From an uncultured bacterium (GTDB taxonomy: Bacteria > Actinomycetota > Coriobacteriia > Coriobacteriales > Coriobacteriaceae): a DNA stretch of 12,828 nucleotides. The position numbers were made by a program, and so were the translations under genes. Below are positions 1-6,735 of the stretch, one piece after another; the stretch's first letter is position 1; every line of letters begins with the position of its first letter. Location of the stretch: assembly GCA_905215275.1 (NCBI GenBank), contig CAJMPE010000040.1, forward strand, positions 1 through 12,828, written 5' to 3'. Under the pieces are notes generated by a model. The model saw only the letters and a program-made list of their open reading frames with translations, was not told the origin of the DNA and did no database searches.

Positions 1-38
1 GGCGCTATTTGTTAAGTGCGTGCGTTCGAGCTCGCGTG

Positions 39-1667
39 CTACAGCGAGTCGATAAAGCGCTGCTGGGCGGCGCGGCCGGCTTCGTCCCACTTAAAGACGC
101 CGGCGTTGTCGAGCACGTGGCCAAACACCACGCCGACCTCCTCGTGCAGGATATCGATGGCGTTGTCTGCCGTAAGCTCGTCGGCGCGGCGGGCAAAAAC
201 GTCTTCGGCCCATGCGGCGTGGTTGCGGCATAGATCATCACCCTCGAGCGCGCTAGCAAGGTCGTAGCTGGCATCGACCTTGGCCGCCAGCAGGTGCTCG
301 CGGACAGCGCCGAGCTCGGGAACCAGGCGCGGCGGAAGAATGGCCAGGCCCATGACCTCGATCAGGCCGATGTTCTCCTTCTTAATGTGGTGGTACTCGG
401 CATGCGGGTGGAACACGCCCAGCGGATGCTCGTCGGTCGTGATGTTGCAGCGAAGCGCCAGGTAGGCCTCGTAGATTTCGCCGCCGGCATTTCCGCGAGA
501 GTCGACGCGGCGGATGACGGGCGTCACGGTGTTGTGCGCCACGCCATCGGCTGTGTACGCGATGACGCCCACAGACTCATCGGTCCACTCGCGCCAGGCG
601 AGGATAATCTTCTCGGCAGCGTCGAGCAGCTGAGCGCGGTCATGCGAGCGCAGGCGCAGCACCGAGAGCGGCCACTGCAGCACGGTACCGCTGACCTGGT
701 CAAAACCGGGCACGCTAAACTGCGAGACCTCGGCGGCATGCATCATGGGGAACTCGTGCGCGCCGCCCTGGAAGTGGTCGTGCGACAGAATCGAGCCGCC
801 CACGATGGGCAGGTCGGCGTTGGAGCCAATAAAGTAGTGCGGGAACAGGTCGACAAAGTCGAGCAGGCAGGTCAGCCCCTTGCGGTCGACGTGCATCGGA
901 CGATGCTCGGAGCTCATGGCAATGCAGTGCTCGTTAAAGTACGCGTACGGGCTGTATTGGAAGCCCCAGCGCTCGCCGTCGAGCTTAATGGGGATAACGC
1001 GCAGATTCTGGCGGGCGGGATGGGCGCCGCCGTCGGCTGCAGCGGAGCGTCCGGGATAGCCCTCGTTTTCGATGCAGAGCTGGCAGGCGGGATACTTCTC
1101 GCCCGTGTTTTTGGCGGCACCGGCCGCGGCAATATCGCGCGGGTCCTTTTCGGGCTTTGACAGGTTGATGGTAATCTCGAGGTCGCCCCAGTTGGTGGGG
1201 GTGCCCCATTTGATGTTGCGCGCGATGGCGGCACGGCGCACGTAGCCGGCGTCGCAGCACAGGCCGTAGAACCAATCAGTCGCGGCGCGGGGCTCGTTGA
1301 CGCCCATGCGGCCGTTGAATTCCTCGTTTACAACCGAAGGCCTCGGCATCAGCACGCCCATGATGCGCATGGCGATGCGGTCGCGGCCCGATACCGTGTC
1401 CTCGGCAGCACCGTTGGCAACAGCCGCCTCGGCAAGCGCGGCAAGTGTGCCTTCAAGGTCAAAGTTGGGCAGGGTATCGGGGTGCAAGAGCGAGAGTTTC
1501 TCGACCTGGAGCGCCCAGGCCATGTCGAGCGCCGGGCCCGTGGCGCCGATGCACTCCAAAATGGTGTTGTAGGCCCAGATGCGATCGTCCTGTCGGATCA
1601 TCGATCGATGGATGGCATACTCAATCAAGCCCTGCGCGGCCTCGCGCACGTCAGTCATTACAGCCAT
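39..1667 (-). CDS. galT: UDP-glucose--hexose-1-phosphate uridylyltransferase (Gram-positive-type GalT)
   Basis: GalT transfers UMP from UDP-glucose to galactose 1-phosphate, the second step of the Leloir pathway, in the cytoplasm. The 542-residue product matches the long Gram-positive GalT class rather than the ~350-residue E. coli type. Visible marks are a CxxC pair (C195, C198), the active-site segment HDHFQGG (H296, H298, Q300; H298 is the likely uridylylated histidine by family analogy) and a conserved C-terminal stretch rich in His with KKENIGLIEVMGLAILPPRL. The chosen ATG (1667) has AAGGGGG ten bases upstream inside galK and overlaps galK by 10 bases. A second ATG at 1658 would make a TAATG junction with the galK stop, so the true start could be three codons later. 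Co-translation with galK is likely. Function is confident from family motifs; the start is less so. Confidence 0.96.
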   Translation of the reverse strand: MAVMTDVREAAQGLIEYAIHRSMIRQDDRIWAYNTILECIGATGPALDMAWALQVEKLSLLHPDTLPNFDLEGTLAALAEAAVANGAAEDTVSGRDRIAMRIMGVLMPRPSVVNEEFNGRMGVNEPRAATDWFYGLCCDAGYVRRAAIARNIKWGTPTNWGDLEITINLSKPEKDPRDIAAAGAAKNTGEKYPACQLCIENEGYPGRSAAADGGAHPARQNLRVIPIKLDGERWGFQYSPYAYFNEHCIAMSSEHRPMHVDRKGLTCLLDFVDLFPHYFIGSNADLPIVGGSILSHDHFQGGAHEFPMMHAAEVSQFSVPGFDQVSGTVLQWPLSVLRLRSHDRAQLLDAAEKIILAWREWTDESVGVIAYTADGVAHNTVTPVIRRVDSRGNAGGEIYEAYLALRCNITTDEHPLGVFHPHAEYHHIKKENIGLIEVMGLAILPPRLVPELGAVREHLLAAKVDASYDLASALEGDDLCRNHAAWAEDVFARRADELTADNAIDILHEEVGVVFGHVLDNAGVFKWDEAGRAAQQRFIDSL

Positions 1668-2863
1668 GCCGCGTAAGCCCCCTTGTCAGAAATTGCGTAG
1701 TGGCGGGCAGAGCCCTCGCCCAGCCAGCCGTTCATCTTGGCAATGAAGGTGTCGACCAGGTCGAGCGGCACGAAGGCCTGGATGGTGCCACCAAAGCCGC
1801 CACCGTGGATACGGACGGCGCCACGGCCGTCGAGCACGTGCTCGGCCAGCGCCAGGGCATACATGGAGGGCTGCTCGGAGCCCAGCTTGGCAACGACATT
1901 CTGTAGGTACATGGCAGAGCTGGCGCCGGACTCGCGCGTCAGGACCAGGAACTGATCGATGTCTCCGGCGTTCAGGGCAGCCCAGCGCTTGTCGACCAGG
2001 CCGTTTTCGTACCAGTAGTGAACGGCGCGCAGGCAGGCGCGGTCGCCCAGCTTGGCGCGCAGCTCGGGGAGCTTGGCGTCAAAGTCCGCCACGTTTACCT
2101 CGCACAGGCGTGCCTTGCCAAACTCGGCAGCGACGTCCTGCATCTCGCGCGGAACGGCGGCGTAGTCGTCGGTGGCGGCCACGTGGTCGGCACCGACCTT
2201 AACGAGCACGAGCGCATAACCGTGATCCTCAAAGTTGAGCTCGAGCTTCTGGGTTTTAGGCTGAGCCTGGTCCTCAAAGTCCATGTAGGCGAGGCCGCCC
2301 AGGCACACAGCGGCCTGGTCCATCAGACCGCAGGGCTTGCCGTAATAGTTGTTCTCTGTGCGCTGGCTCATCTGGGCGAGCGCGACGGGCTCGATGGCGG
2401 GTGCTCCCCAGAGCGTCTCCATGGCGCGACCGTATGCCGCCTCGACAGCAGCGGAGCTGGAAAGGCCGCCGCCCGAGGGGACAGAGCAGGTGAAGGCGAA
2501 GTCGAAGCCCTGGGGCTCAACGCCCAGAGCAGCGATTTCGTGGGCCATGCCGCGGACGAGGCTCGCGGACGTGCCCTTCTCGGACTCCTGAACGTCTAGC
2601 GTGTCGAGCGCGATTTCAAACGTGGGATAGCCCTCGTCGGCTACGCGAACCTTGTTGGAATCGGTTGCCACGGCGATGCCGTCAACGGCGACATCGAGCG
2701 AGCCGGCGATAACGTGGCCACCCTCGTGGTCAGTGTGGTTGCCGCTGATCTCGGAGCGGCCGGGCGCGTGCACGTAGAGCACCTGGCGGTCGCCGATGGG
2801 GCCAAACTCCTCTTCGAACAGCTTGGTGAGCGTGGCGAATGTCTTTTCGTCGGGGGTGGTCAT
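1658..2863 (-). CDS. galK: galactokinase
   Basis: GalK phosphorylates galactose to galactose 1-phosphate with ATP, feeding the downstream galT. The 401-residue protein is a GHMP-family kinase of usual length. Visible motifs in order: the galactokinase signature region APGRSEISGNHTDHEGG (residues 33-49), the ATP-binding loop PSGGGLSSSAA (129-139), GLMDQAA with the likely catalytic Asp182, and the C-terminal HGGGFGG (353-359). The signature departs from the textbook GRxNLIGEHTDY (here RSEISGNHTDH). Arg36 and the HTD core are retained, so loss of function is not implied. The start ATG has AAAGGA just upstream (GGAAAGGACTCCC-ATG). It is the first gene of a leftward galK-galT unit, divergent from a LacI-type regulator, with candidate operators about 40 and 110 bp upstream of the start. 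Confidence 0.97.
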   Translation of the reverse strand: MTTPDEKTFATLTKLFEEEFGPIGDRQVLYVHAPGRSEISGNHTDHEGGHVIAGSLDVAVDGIAVATDSNKVRVADEGYPTFEIALDTLDVQESEKGTSASLVRGMAHEIAALGVEPQGFDFAFTCSVPSGGGLSSSAAVEAAYGRAMETLWGAPAIEPVALAQMSQRTENNYYGKPCGLMDQAAVCLGGLAYMDFEDQAQPKTQKLELNFEDHGYALVLVKVGADHVAATDDYAAVPREMQDVAAEFGKARLCEVNVADFDAKLPELRAKLGDRACLRAVHYWYENGLVDKRWAALNAGDIDQFLVLTRESGASSAMYLQNVVAKLGSEQPSMYALALAEHVLDGRGAVRIHGGGFGGTIQAFVPLDLVDTFIAKMNGWLGEGSARHYAISDKGAYAAWL

Positions 2864-2903
2864 GGGAGTCCTTTCCTTGGCGCGCCCGGGTGGGTTTTGC
2901 GTC

Positions 2904-2920
2904 GTTATAAGTACGTTAAC
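2904..2920. promoter_or_regulatory. putative LacI-family operator 1 (galK side)
   Basis: The sequence reads GTTATAAGTACGTTAAC, an inverted repeat GTTA-N9-TAAC, starting 41 bp upstream of the galK start codon. It shares the 10-base core GTACGTTAAC with two other sites in the same intergenic region. Such a repeated site next to a divergent LacI-family gene is the expected form of its operator. Binding by the adjacent regulator is inferred, not shown. Confidence 0.6.
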
Positions 2921-2971
2921 AACTTAAAGCGGCATGAACCAAGTGTTCACGATACCGCACGTTACGGGCTA

Positions 2972-2990
2972 TGTTAACGTACTCATAACA
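2972..2990. promoter_or_regulatory. putative LacI-family operator 2
   Basis: TGTTAACGTACTCATAACA on the plus strand. Read on the minus strand it is TGTTATGAGTACGTTAACA, matching site 1 at almost every position (GTTAT, A or G, then AGTACGTTAACA). The arms TGTTA and TAACA are perfect with nine bases between. Its centre is 69 bp from that of site 1 and it is in the opposite orientation, which would suit repression by DNA looping or co-operative binding. Inferred from sequence repetition and position. Confidence 0.6.
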
Positions 2991-3062
2991 CATCGCTTGT
3001 CACTTTTTGAGAATCTGGTAATCGGTAGAAATACAGCCGTGAACGGTACTGCCGTATGGACT

Positions 3063-3068
3063 TATAAA
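3063..3068 (+). promoter_or_regulatory. candidate -10 box for the LacI-type regulator gene
   Basis: TATAAA lies about 134 bases upstream of the regulator start. The best hexamer 17 bases upstream is TGAACG, a poor -35, so the assignment is weak. Operator half-site 3 lies about 30 bases downstream of this box, which would fit autorepression. Confidence 0.3.
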
Positions 3069-3097
3069 GCAGAAGAGATGCAGATAGAAAAAGTAGA

Positions 3098-3107
3098 GTA
3101 CGTTAAC
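3098..3107. promoter_or_regulatory. putative operator half-site 3 (regulator side)
   Basis: A third exact copy of GTACGTTAAC, flanked as AGAGTACGTTAACATG. Unlike sites 1 and 2 it lacks the left GTTA arm, so only one half of the inverted repeat is present. It lies between a weak candidate promoter and the LacI-type gene, about 95 bp upstream of its start, and may mediate weaker autoregulation. Confidence 0.45.
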
Positions 3108-3201
3108 ATGCGTCCGACGATAGCGGGCCTCGGCGCGGGATGTATTTCTGCCCGGGCCGGCATTCACGCTATTCAGATCTCGCAAGGGTGAAGGTGATCC
3201 T

Positions 3202-4233
3202 GTGGCAAGGCGCCCGTCCAACGATACAGGTACGCGTCCGGTCTCCATGGCCGACGTCGCCCGCGCTGCTGGCGTTTCGCAGCAGACGGTTTCGCGCGTC
3301 GCCAACGGCTTGCCCAACGTTAACGAGCAGACGCGCCAGCGCGTGCAGGCCGCCATGCAAGAGCTCGGCTTTCGTCCGAGTTATGCCGGTCGCTCGCTGC
3401 GCGACGGCCGTTACCATTCGGTCGGCCTGTGCGTCAACGATGTCACCAAGTTTGGCAACCTCTCAATGATCGACGGCATCGCCAGCGCTGCTCGCGAGCA
3501 TAATTGCGCCATCACGCTGGTCGAGATGTCCAAGACCGAGGAGTTTTCGCTTGCCGAGGCAACGCGTCGCATGGCCGCACTGCCCGTGGACGGCATCATC
3601 ATCGGCATGAGTCGCATGGCGCCCGATTTTGAGACGTTTGATCCACTGCCGGGCATTGGCACGGTCATCGTTACCATGTATGCGCATCCGCGGGTGACCA
3701 CGGTCGATTCCGACCATTACGGCTGCTCGCTATTGCTTATGGATCACCTTTTTGAGCTGGGGCACGAGCAGATTCGCTATATTGGCGGCCCGTCGTTCTC
3801 GGTCGACGAGCAATTTCGTCGTGCCGGTTGGCAGGATGCACTCGAGCGTAAACACATCGAGCCGGCAGAGCCGCTCGAGGGCGACTGGTCTGCCAACAGC
3901 GGTTACGAGGCCGGCAGGTACCTGGCCGAGCACGATCGCACCATGACGGCGATTTATGCGGCAAACGACCAGATGGCAAATGGCGCGATCGCAGCGCTGC
4001 GCGATAGCGGTCTGCGCGTGCCCGAGGACGTGAGCGTGGTGGGCGTCGATGATTCGCTCGATGATTTTGTGGCACACAACGAGCTTACGACCGTGCGATT
4101 CGATCTACATCAGCGCGGACGCGAGGTATTCGAGCATGCGGTTCCCGAGGCGGGTACGGCGGGCAAAACCGTTGCCATCCGTATTCCCGGCCAGCTCATT
4201 ATTCGACATAGCACGGCGATACCATGCACATAG
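3202..4233 (+). CDS. LacI/GalR-family transcriptional regulator, likely repressor of galKT
   Basis: A 343-residue LacI/GalR-type DNA-binding protein. The N-terminal helix-turn-helix is clear at residues 16-36 (MADVARAAGVSQQTVSRVAN), followed by a hinge-type segment around residues 62-71 and a periplasmic-binding-protein-like effector domain. Around residues 251-285 it has the typical IYAANDQMANGAIAALRD and VPEDVSVVGVDDS segments. The GTG at 3202 is preferred: GAAGG lies about seven bases upstream and it retains the residues before the helix-turn-helix that family members usually have. The first internal ATG (3247) would begin right at the helix. It is divergent from galK, and the shared region holds three copies of GTACGTTAAC. 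The effector is probably galactose or a derivative, inferred only from the neighbours. Confidence 0.9.
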   Translation: MARRPSNDTGTRPVSMADVARAAGVSQQTVSRVANGLPNVNEQTRQRVQAAMQELGFRPSYAGRSLRDGRYHSVGLCVNDVTKFGNLSMIDGIASAAREHNCAITLVEMSKTEEFSLAEATRRMAALPVDGIIIGMSRMAPDFETFDPLPGIGTVIVTMYAHPRVTTVDSDHYGCSLLLMDHLFELGHEQIRYIGGPSFSVDEQFRRAGWQDALERKHIEPAEPLEGDWSANSGYEAGRYLAEHDRTMTAIYAANDQMANGAIAALRDSGLRVPEDVSVVGVDDSLDDFVAHNELTTVRFDLHQRGREVFEHAVPEAGTAGKTVAIRIPGQLIIRHSTAIPCT

Positions 4234-4319
4234 TTTATGCAGGTAAACGGTGGTATATTCCGCCTCAATAACAATCGATAAGGATGCTGACAGATAGCCG
4301 TGGCTATGAAGGCGAGTGC

Positions 4320-4346
4320 TATGATAGACGGGTTCTTTTGTCTATC
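4320..4346 (+). promoter_or_regulatory. candidate promoter -10 and overlapping inverted repeat upstream of the flavodiiron gene
   Basis: TGC-TATGAT (TATGAT at 4320-4325) has the look of an extended -10 box, though no good -35 is visible. Overlapping it is a perfect 7-base inverted repeat, GATAGAC (4323-4329) and GTCTATC (4340-4346), with a 10-base spacer. The right arm abuts the Shine-Dalgarno TAGGAGG (4347-4353). The repeat could be an operator for a repressor, or part of a leader stem near the ribosome-binding site. Which of these it is cannot be told from sequence. Confidence 0.4.
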
Positions 4347-4362
4347 TAGGAGGCTTTGCCTG

Positions 4363-5523
4363 ATGGAGATCACCAAGGATATCCGCTACATTGGCGTCGA
4401 CGATCACGACATTGACCTGTTCGAGGGCCAGTACGATGTGTCCGAGAACGGTATGGCATACAACAGCTACGTTATCTTGGGCGAAAAGATCGCTGTCGCC
4501 GATTCAGTCGACGGCGGTTTTGTTGACGAGTGGCTCGGCAACCTCGAGGCCGTGCTCGATGGCCGTACGCCCGACTACCTGGTTGTCCATCACATGGAGC
4601 CCGATCACTCCGCCGGTATCGCCGCCTTTATGGAGCGCTATCCCCAGGCACAGATTGTGGCCAGCATGGGCGCCTTCCGCATGATGGTCAACTACTTTGG
4701 CACCGACTATCCCGAGCGCAAGATGGTCGTCAAAGAGGGCGACGTGCTCGACCTGGGTGGCCACAGCCTGACCTTTATCGGCGCCCCCAACGTGCACTGG
4801 CCCGAGGTACTGTTCTCTTACGAGGCAACCGACAAGGTGCTCTTTAGCGCCGACGGCTTTGGCAAGTTCGGCGCCAACGACATCGAGGACCCCGAGGGGT
4901 GGGCTTGCGAAGCTCGCCGCTACTACTTTGGCATCGTCGGTAAGTTCGGCAAGTTCGTGCAGGCCGTGCTCAAGAAGGCCGCCGACCTGGACATTCAGAT
5001 CATCTGTCCGCTCCACGGCCCCGTGCTGACCGAGAACCTGGGCTACTACCTCGACACCTATAACACCTGGTCGAGCTATCAGCCCGAGGACGAGGGCATC
5101 ACGATCGCCTATGCGAGCGTGTATGGCCATCTGAAGGCTGCCGTCGAGGAGCTCGCATCTGCGCTTGAGGCTCGCGGCCAGAAGGTCTCCGTCTTTGACC
5201 TGGCTCGTGACGACATGGCCGAGGCCGTTGAGGATGCGTTCCGCTATGACCGTCTGGTGCTCGCCTCCATCACCTATCAGGGCGAGATCTTCCCGTTCAT
5301 GAGCACCTTTATCCACACGCTTGCCGAGCACGCCTATCAGAACCGTACGGTGGCGCTTGTCGAGTCCGGTTCCTGGGCGCCTGCAGCGGCCAAGATTATG
5401 ACCAAGGAGCTCGAGGGTATGAAGGACATCACCCTGACGCAGAACAAGGTGACTGTGCTGGGCTCGCTCAACGAAGCCTCGCGCGCTCAGATCGAGGCCC
5501 TCGCCGACGAGCTGTCCAAGTAG
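4363..5523 (+). CDS. flavodiiron protein (A-type flavoprotein; oxygen or NO reductase)
   Basis: Flavodiiron proteins reduce O2 to water and/or NO to N2O in the cytoplasm, protecting anaerobes. The 386-residue product has the minimal class A layout: an N-terminal metallo-beta-lactamase-like domain (about 1-245) and a C-terminal flavodoxin domain (about 246-386). The diiron ligands are complete: H77-x-E79-x-D81 in HHMEPDH, H145 in NVHWPE, D164 in SADGFGKFG and H218 in PLHGP. The FMN-binding loop is YASVYGHLK. The ATG at 4363 is preferred over upstream in-frame codons because it follows the strong TAGGAGG and begins at the conserved MEITKDI. No rubredoxin or NADH:rubredoxin reductase domain is fused, so the electron donor must come from elsewhere. 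It stands alone between the LacI-type gene and a palindromic terminator. The substrate (O2 or NO) cannot be decided from sequence. Confidence 0.93.
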   Translation: MEITKDIRYIGVDDHDIDLFEGQYDVSENGMAYNSYVILGEKIAVADSVDGGFVDEWLGNLEAVLDGRTPDYLVVHHMEPDHSAGIAAFMERYPQAQIVASMGAFRMMVNYFGTDYPERKMVVKEGDVLDLGGHSLTFIGAPNVHWPEVLFSYEATDKVLFSADGFGKFGANDIEDPEGWACEARRYYFGIVGKFGKFVQAVLKKAADLDIQIICPLHGPVLTENLGYYLDTYNTWSSYQPEDEGITIAYASVYGHLKAAVEELASALEARGQKVSVFDLARDDMAEAVEDAFRYDRLVLASITYQGEIFPFMSTFIHTLAEHAYQNRTVALVESGSWAPAAAKIMTKELEGMKDITLTQNKVTVLGSLNEASRAQIEALADELSK

Positions 5524-5555
5524 CGACACGTTCACTTTTGACGCTCAACCATCAC

Positions 5556-5592
5556 AACCACCACAAAGGGGACAGGCACCTTTGTGGTGGTT
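5556..5592. terminator. 37-bp palindromic repeat, copy 1, acting as terminator
   Basis: The arms AACCACCACAAAGG and CCTTTGTGGTGGTT pair perfectly around a GGACAGGCA loop, and the right arm runs on into TTTTGTTT. It starts 33 bases after the flavodiiron stop and ends five bases before the leftward DeoR-type gene's stop codon, so it probably terminates the former and may serve both. Two further copies of the same 37-base unit occur at 12437 and 12513, which marks it as a dispersed REP-like repeat and not a private terminator. Confidence 0.8.
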
Positions 5593-5597
5593 TTTGT

Positions 5598-6401
5598 TTA
5601 AGCGCCGGCGATGACGAGGGCTGGACGTGAGCTGTCAGTGGCCTCGTCGATCGAGGTGGCGACGGCATGGTCGGGGTCACGGTCCATCACGATGGAGTCG
5701 ACATCGGCAAGCTCGGCAAAGCGGTACATGCCGCGTCCGTTAACCTTGCTGGCGTCCATGAGGGCGACGCTTTGATGGGCCGCGGTGATCATAGCCGTTT
5801 TGGTCTCGGCCATCTGGGGAAAGTCGGTCGTAAAGCCGCAGCTGGGGACAAAGGCGCCGGGGCACATGACGGCCAGATCGGCATGGACCATTTGGAGCGC
5901 CTGCATAGTGAGCGGTCCGTACAAATAACGATGGCCTTTGCGCAGCGCCCCGCCCAGCATGACGACATCGACTGAGGGCATGCTCTCGTCGATGTAATCG
6001 GCAATGGTAATGTCGGCCGTGATGACGGTGATACCGTCGCGCTGATCGAGGAGCCGGACGAACTCGAGCGCCGTGGTGCCCGAGTCGACGAGCAGCGTGT
6101 CGCCGTCATTGACGAGCTCGATGGCGCTTTGCGCGATGGCCTGCTTGGCGGCGACGTTGACATTGATGCGGCGATCCTGCGTGGAGACGGTCAGACGTTT
6201 GTGGAGTGATACGGCACCGCCGTGCGTGCGGCGCAGCTTGCCTGCTTCGGCGAGCGCGTCCAGGTCGGCGCGGGCGGTGACGGAGGACACGCCAAAGGTC
6301 TGGGCGATCTCTGCTACCTGCACCGAGGCATTATGATCGAGCATTTCCAAAATGGCGGTACGGCGTTCGTCGGCAAAGGCACGGTTGGTGGCTTGGGCCA
6401 T
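5598..6401 (-). CDS. DeoR-family (AgaR/GlpR-like) sugar-phosphate-responsive transcriptional regulator
   Basis: A 267-residue DeoR-family regulator of typical length. The N-terminal winged helix-turn-helix spans about residues 13-62 (RRTAILEMLDHNASVQVAEI, then VSSVTARADLDAL, ending in KLRRTHGGAV, the family hallmark). The C-terminal domain contains DSGTT (107-111), the phosphosugar-binding loop, and LMDASKVNGRG (214-224). The ATG at 6401 follows GGAG at seven bases. It is transcribed away from the class II aldolase gene across a 334-bp AT-rich gap with two DeoR/AgaR-like repeats, so it probably represses the aldolase and itself, relieved by a phosphorylated sugar. The exact inducer is unknown; tagatose, fructose or galactosamine phosphates fit the neighbour. 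Confidence 0.9.
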   Translation of the reverse strand: MAQATNRAFADERRTAILEMLDHNASVQVAEIAQTFGVSSVTARADLDALAEAGKLRRTHGGAVSLHKRLTVSTQDRRINVNVAAKQAIAQSAIELVNDGDTLLVDSGTTALEFVRLLDQRDGITVITADITIADYIDESMPSVDVVMLGGALRKGHRYLYGPLTMQALQMVHADLAVMCPGAFVPSCGFTTDFPQMAETKTAMITAAHQSVALMDASKVNGRGMYRFAELADVDSIVMDRDPDHAVATSIDEATDSSRPALVIAGA

Positions 6402-6448
6402 GTTTGCTCCATTCTCGGCTAAATTTGCAGGAATTGTGTTGACTCTAT

Positions 6449-6468
6449 TTTCGTTTATTTTCTTTTTG
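6449..6468 (+). promoter_or_regulatory. putative AgaR/DeoR-type operator A
   Basis: TTTCGTTTATTTTCTTTTTG, in the gap between the DeoR-type gene and the aldolase. As I recall it, the core of the E. coli AgaR consensus is TTTCRTTTYRTTTYNYTTKK; this site differs from it at only two positions. A weaker repeat lies 34 bp further on. The recalled consensus should be verified. Binding by the adjacent regulator is inferred. Confidence 0.5.
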
Positions 6469-6482
6469 GGTAAGAAAACACC

Positions 6483-6502
6483 TTTCGATTACTTATCTTT
6501 TC
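6483..6502 (+). promoter_or_regulatory. putative AgaR/DeoR-type operator B
   Basis: TTTCGATTACTTATCTTTTC is a direct repeat of operator A with several mismatches. It starts 34 bp after A, about three helical turns, so both copies would face the same side of the DNA. Its end overlaps the small palindrome TCTTTT-ctat-AAAAGA (6496-6511) and the candidate promoter of the DeoR-type gene. Confidence 0.4.
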
Positions 6503-6529
6503 TATAAAAGAAAGATGCTGAACGCCCAA
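6501..6529 (-). promoter_or_regulatory. candidate promoter of the DeoR-type gene
   Basis: On the minus strand, TTGGGC (6529-6524) and TATAGA (6506-6501) are separated by 17 bases, a reasonable if imperfect -35/-10 pair. The palindrome TCTTTT-ctat-AAAAGA (6496-6511) covers the -10, and operators A and B lie just downstream, as autorepression would require. This is pattern-based and weak. Confidence 0.3.
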
Positions 6530-6644
6530 AATTCAATATCGAACATGTCCACTCGGCTCAAATTCCTTCCGTTTACTTTTCAAAAACGACTGTATTGACC
6601 TGCATGGGCTCAATATCTCGCGCGTGTAAAGCCGCTGAATTTCA

Positions 6645-6650
6645 TACAAT
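6645..6650 (+). promoter_or_regulatory. candidate -10 box for the aldolase gene
   Basis: TACAAT, 85 bases upstream of the aldolase start. No convincing -35 is present at the right distance, so this is only the best hexamer in the 3' half of the gap. The stretch 6651-6720 has no other recognisable element. Confidence 0.2.
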
Positions 6651-6735
6651 GAGCGCAGCAAAACGCAAGGTAAAACGCCTTGTGAACAACTACGCCCGAT
6701 GTCCAGATGCGGGCGAGGGAGAGGAGCAAACGCTC

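Noticed and set aside
294..1160. Long plus-strand frame opposite galT
   Set aside because: It is a GC-rich shadow of galT with no family-like sequence and no plausible start.
4504..5535. 343-codon minus-strand frame opposite the flavodiiron gene
   Set aside because: Antisense frame produced by codon bias; the plus-strand protein has all metal ligands and a clear ribosome-binding site.
6439..6467. TTGACT as a -35 box of an aldolase promoter
   Set aside because: Seventeen bases downstream is CTTTTT, not a -10; the T-rich stretch is better read as an operator.
6595..6735. Longer aldolase start at TTG 6595
   Set aside because: The extra 47 residues do not resemble any aldolase N-terminus, and the ATG at 6736 has a good GAGGAG.
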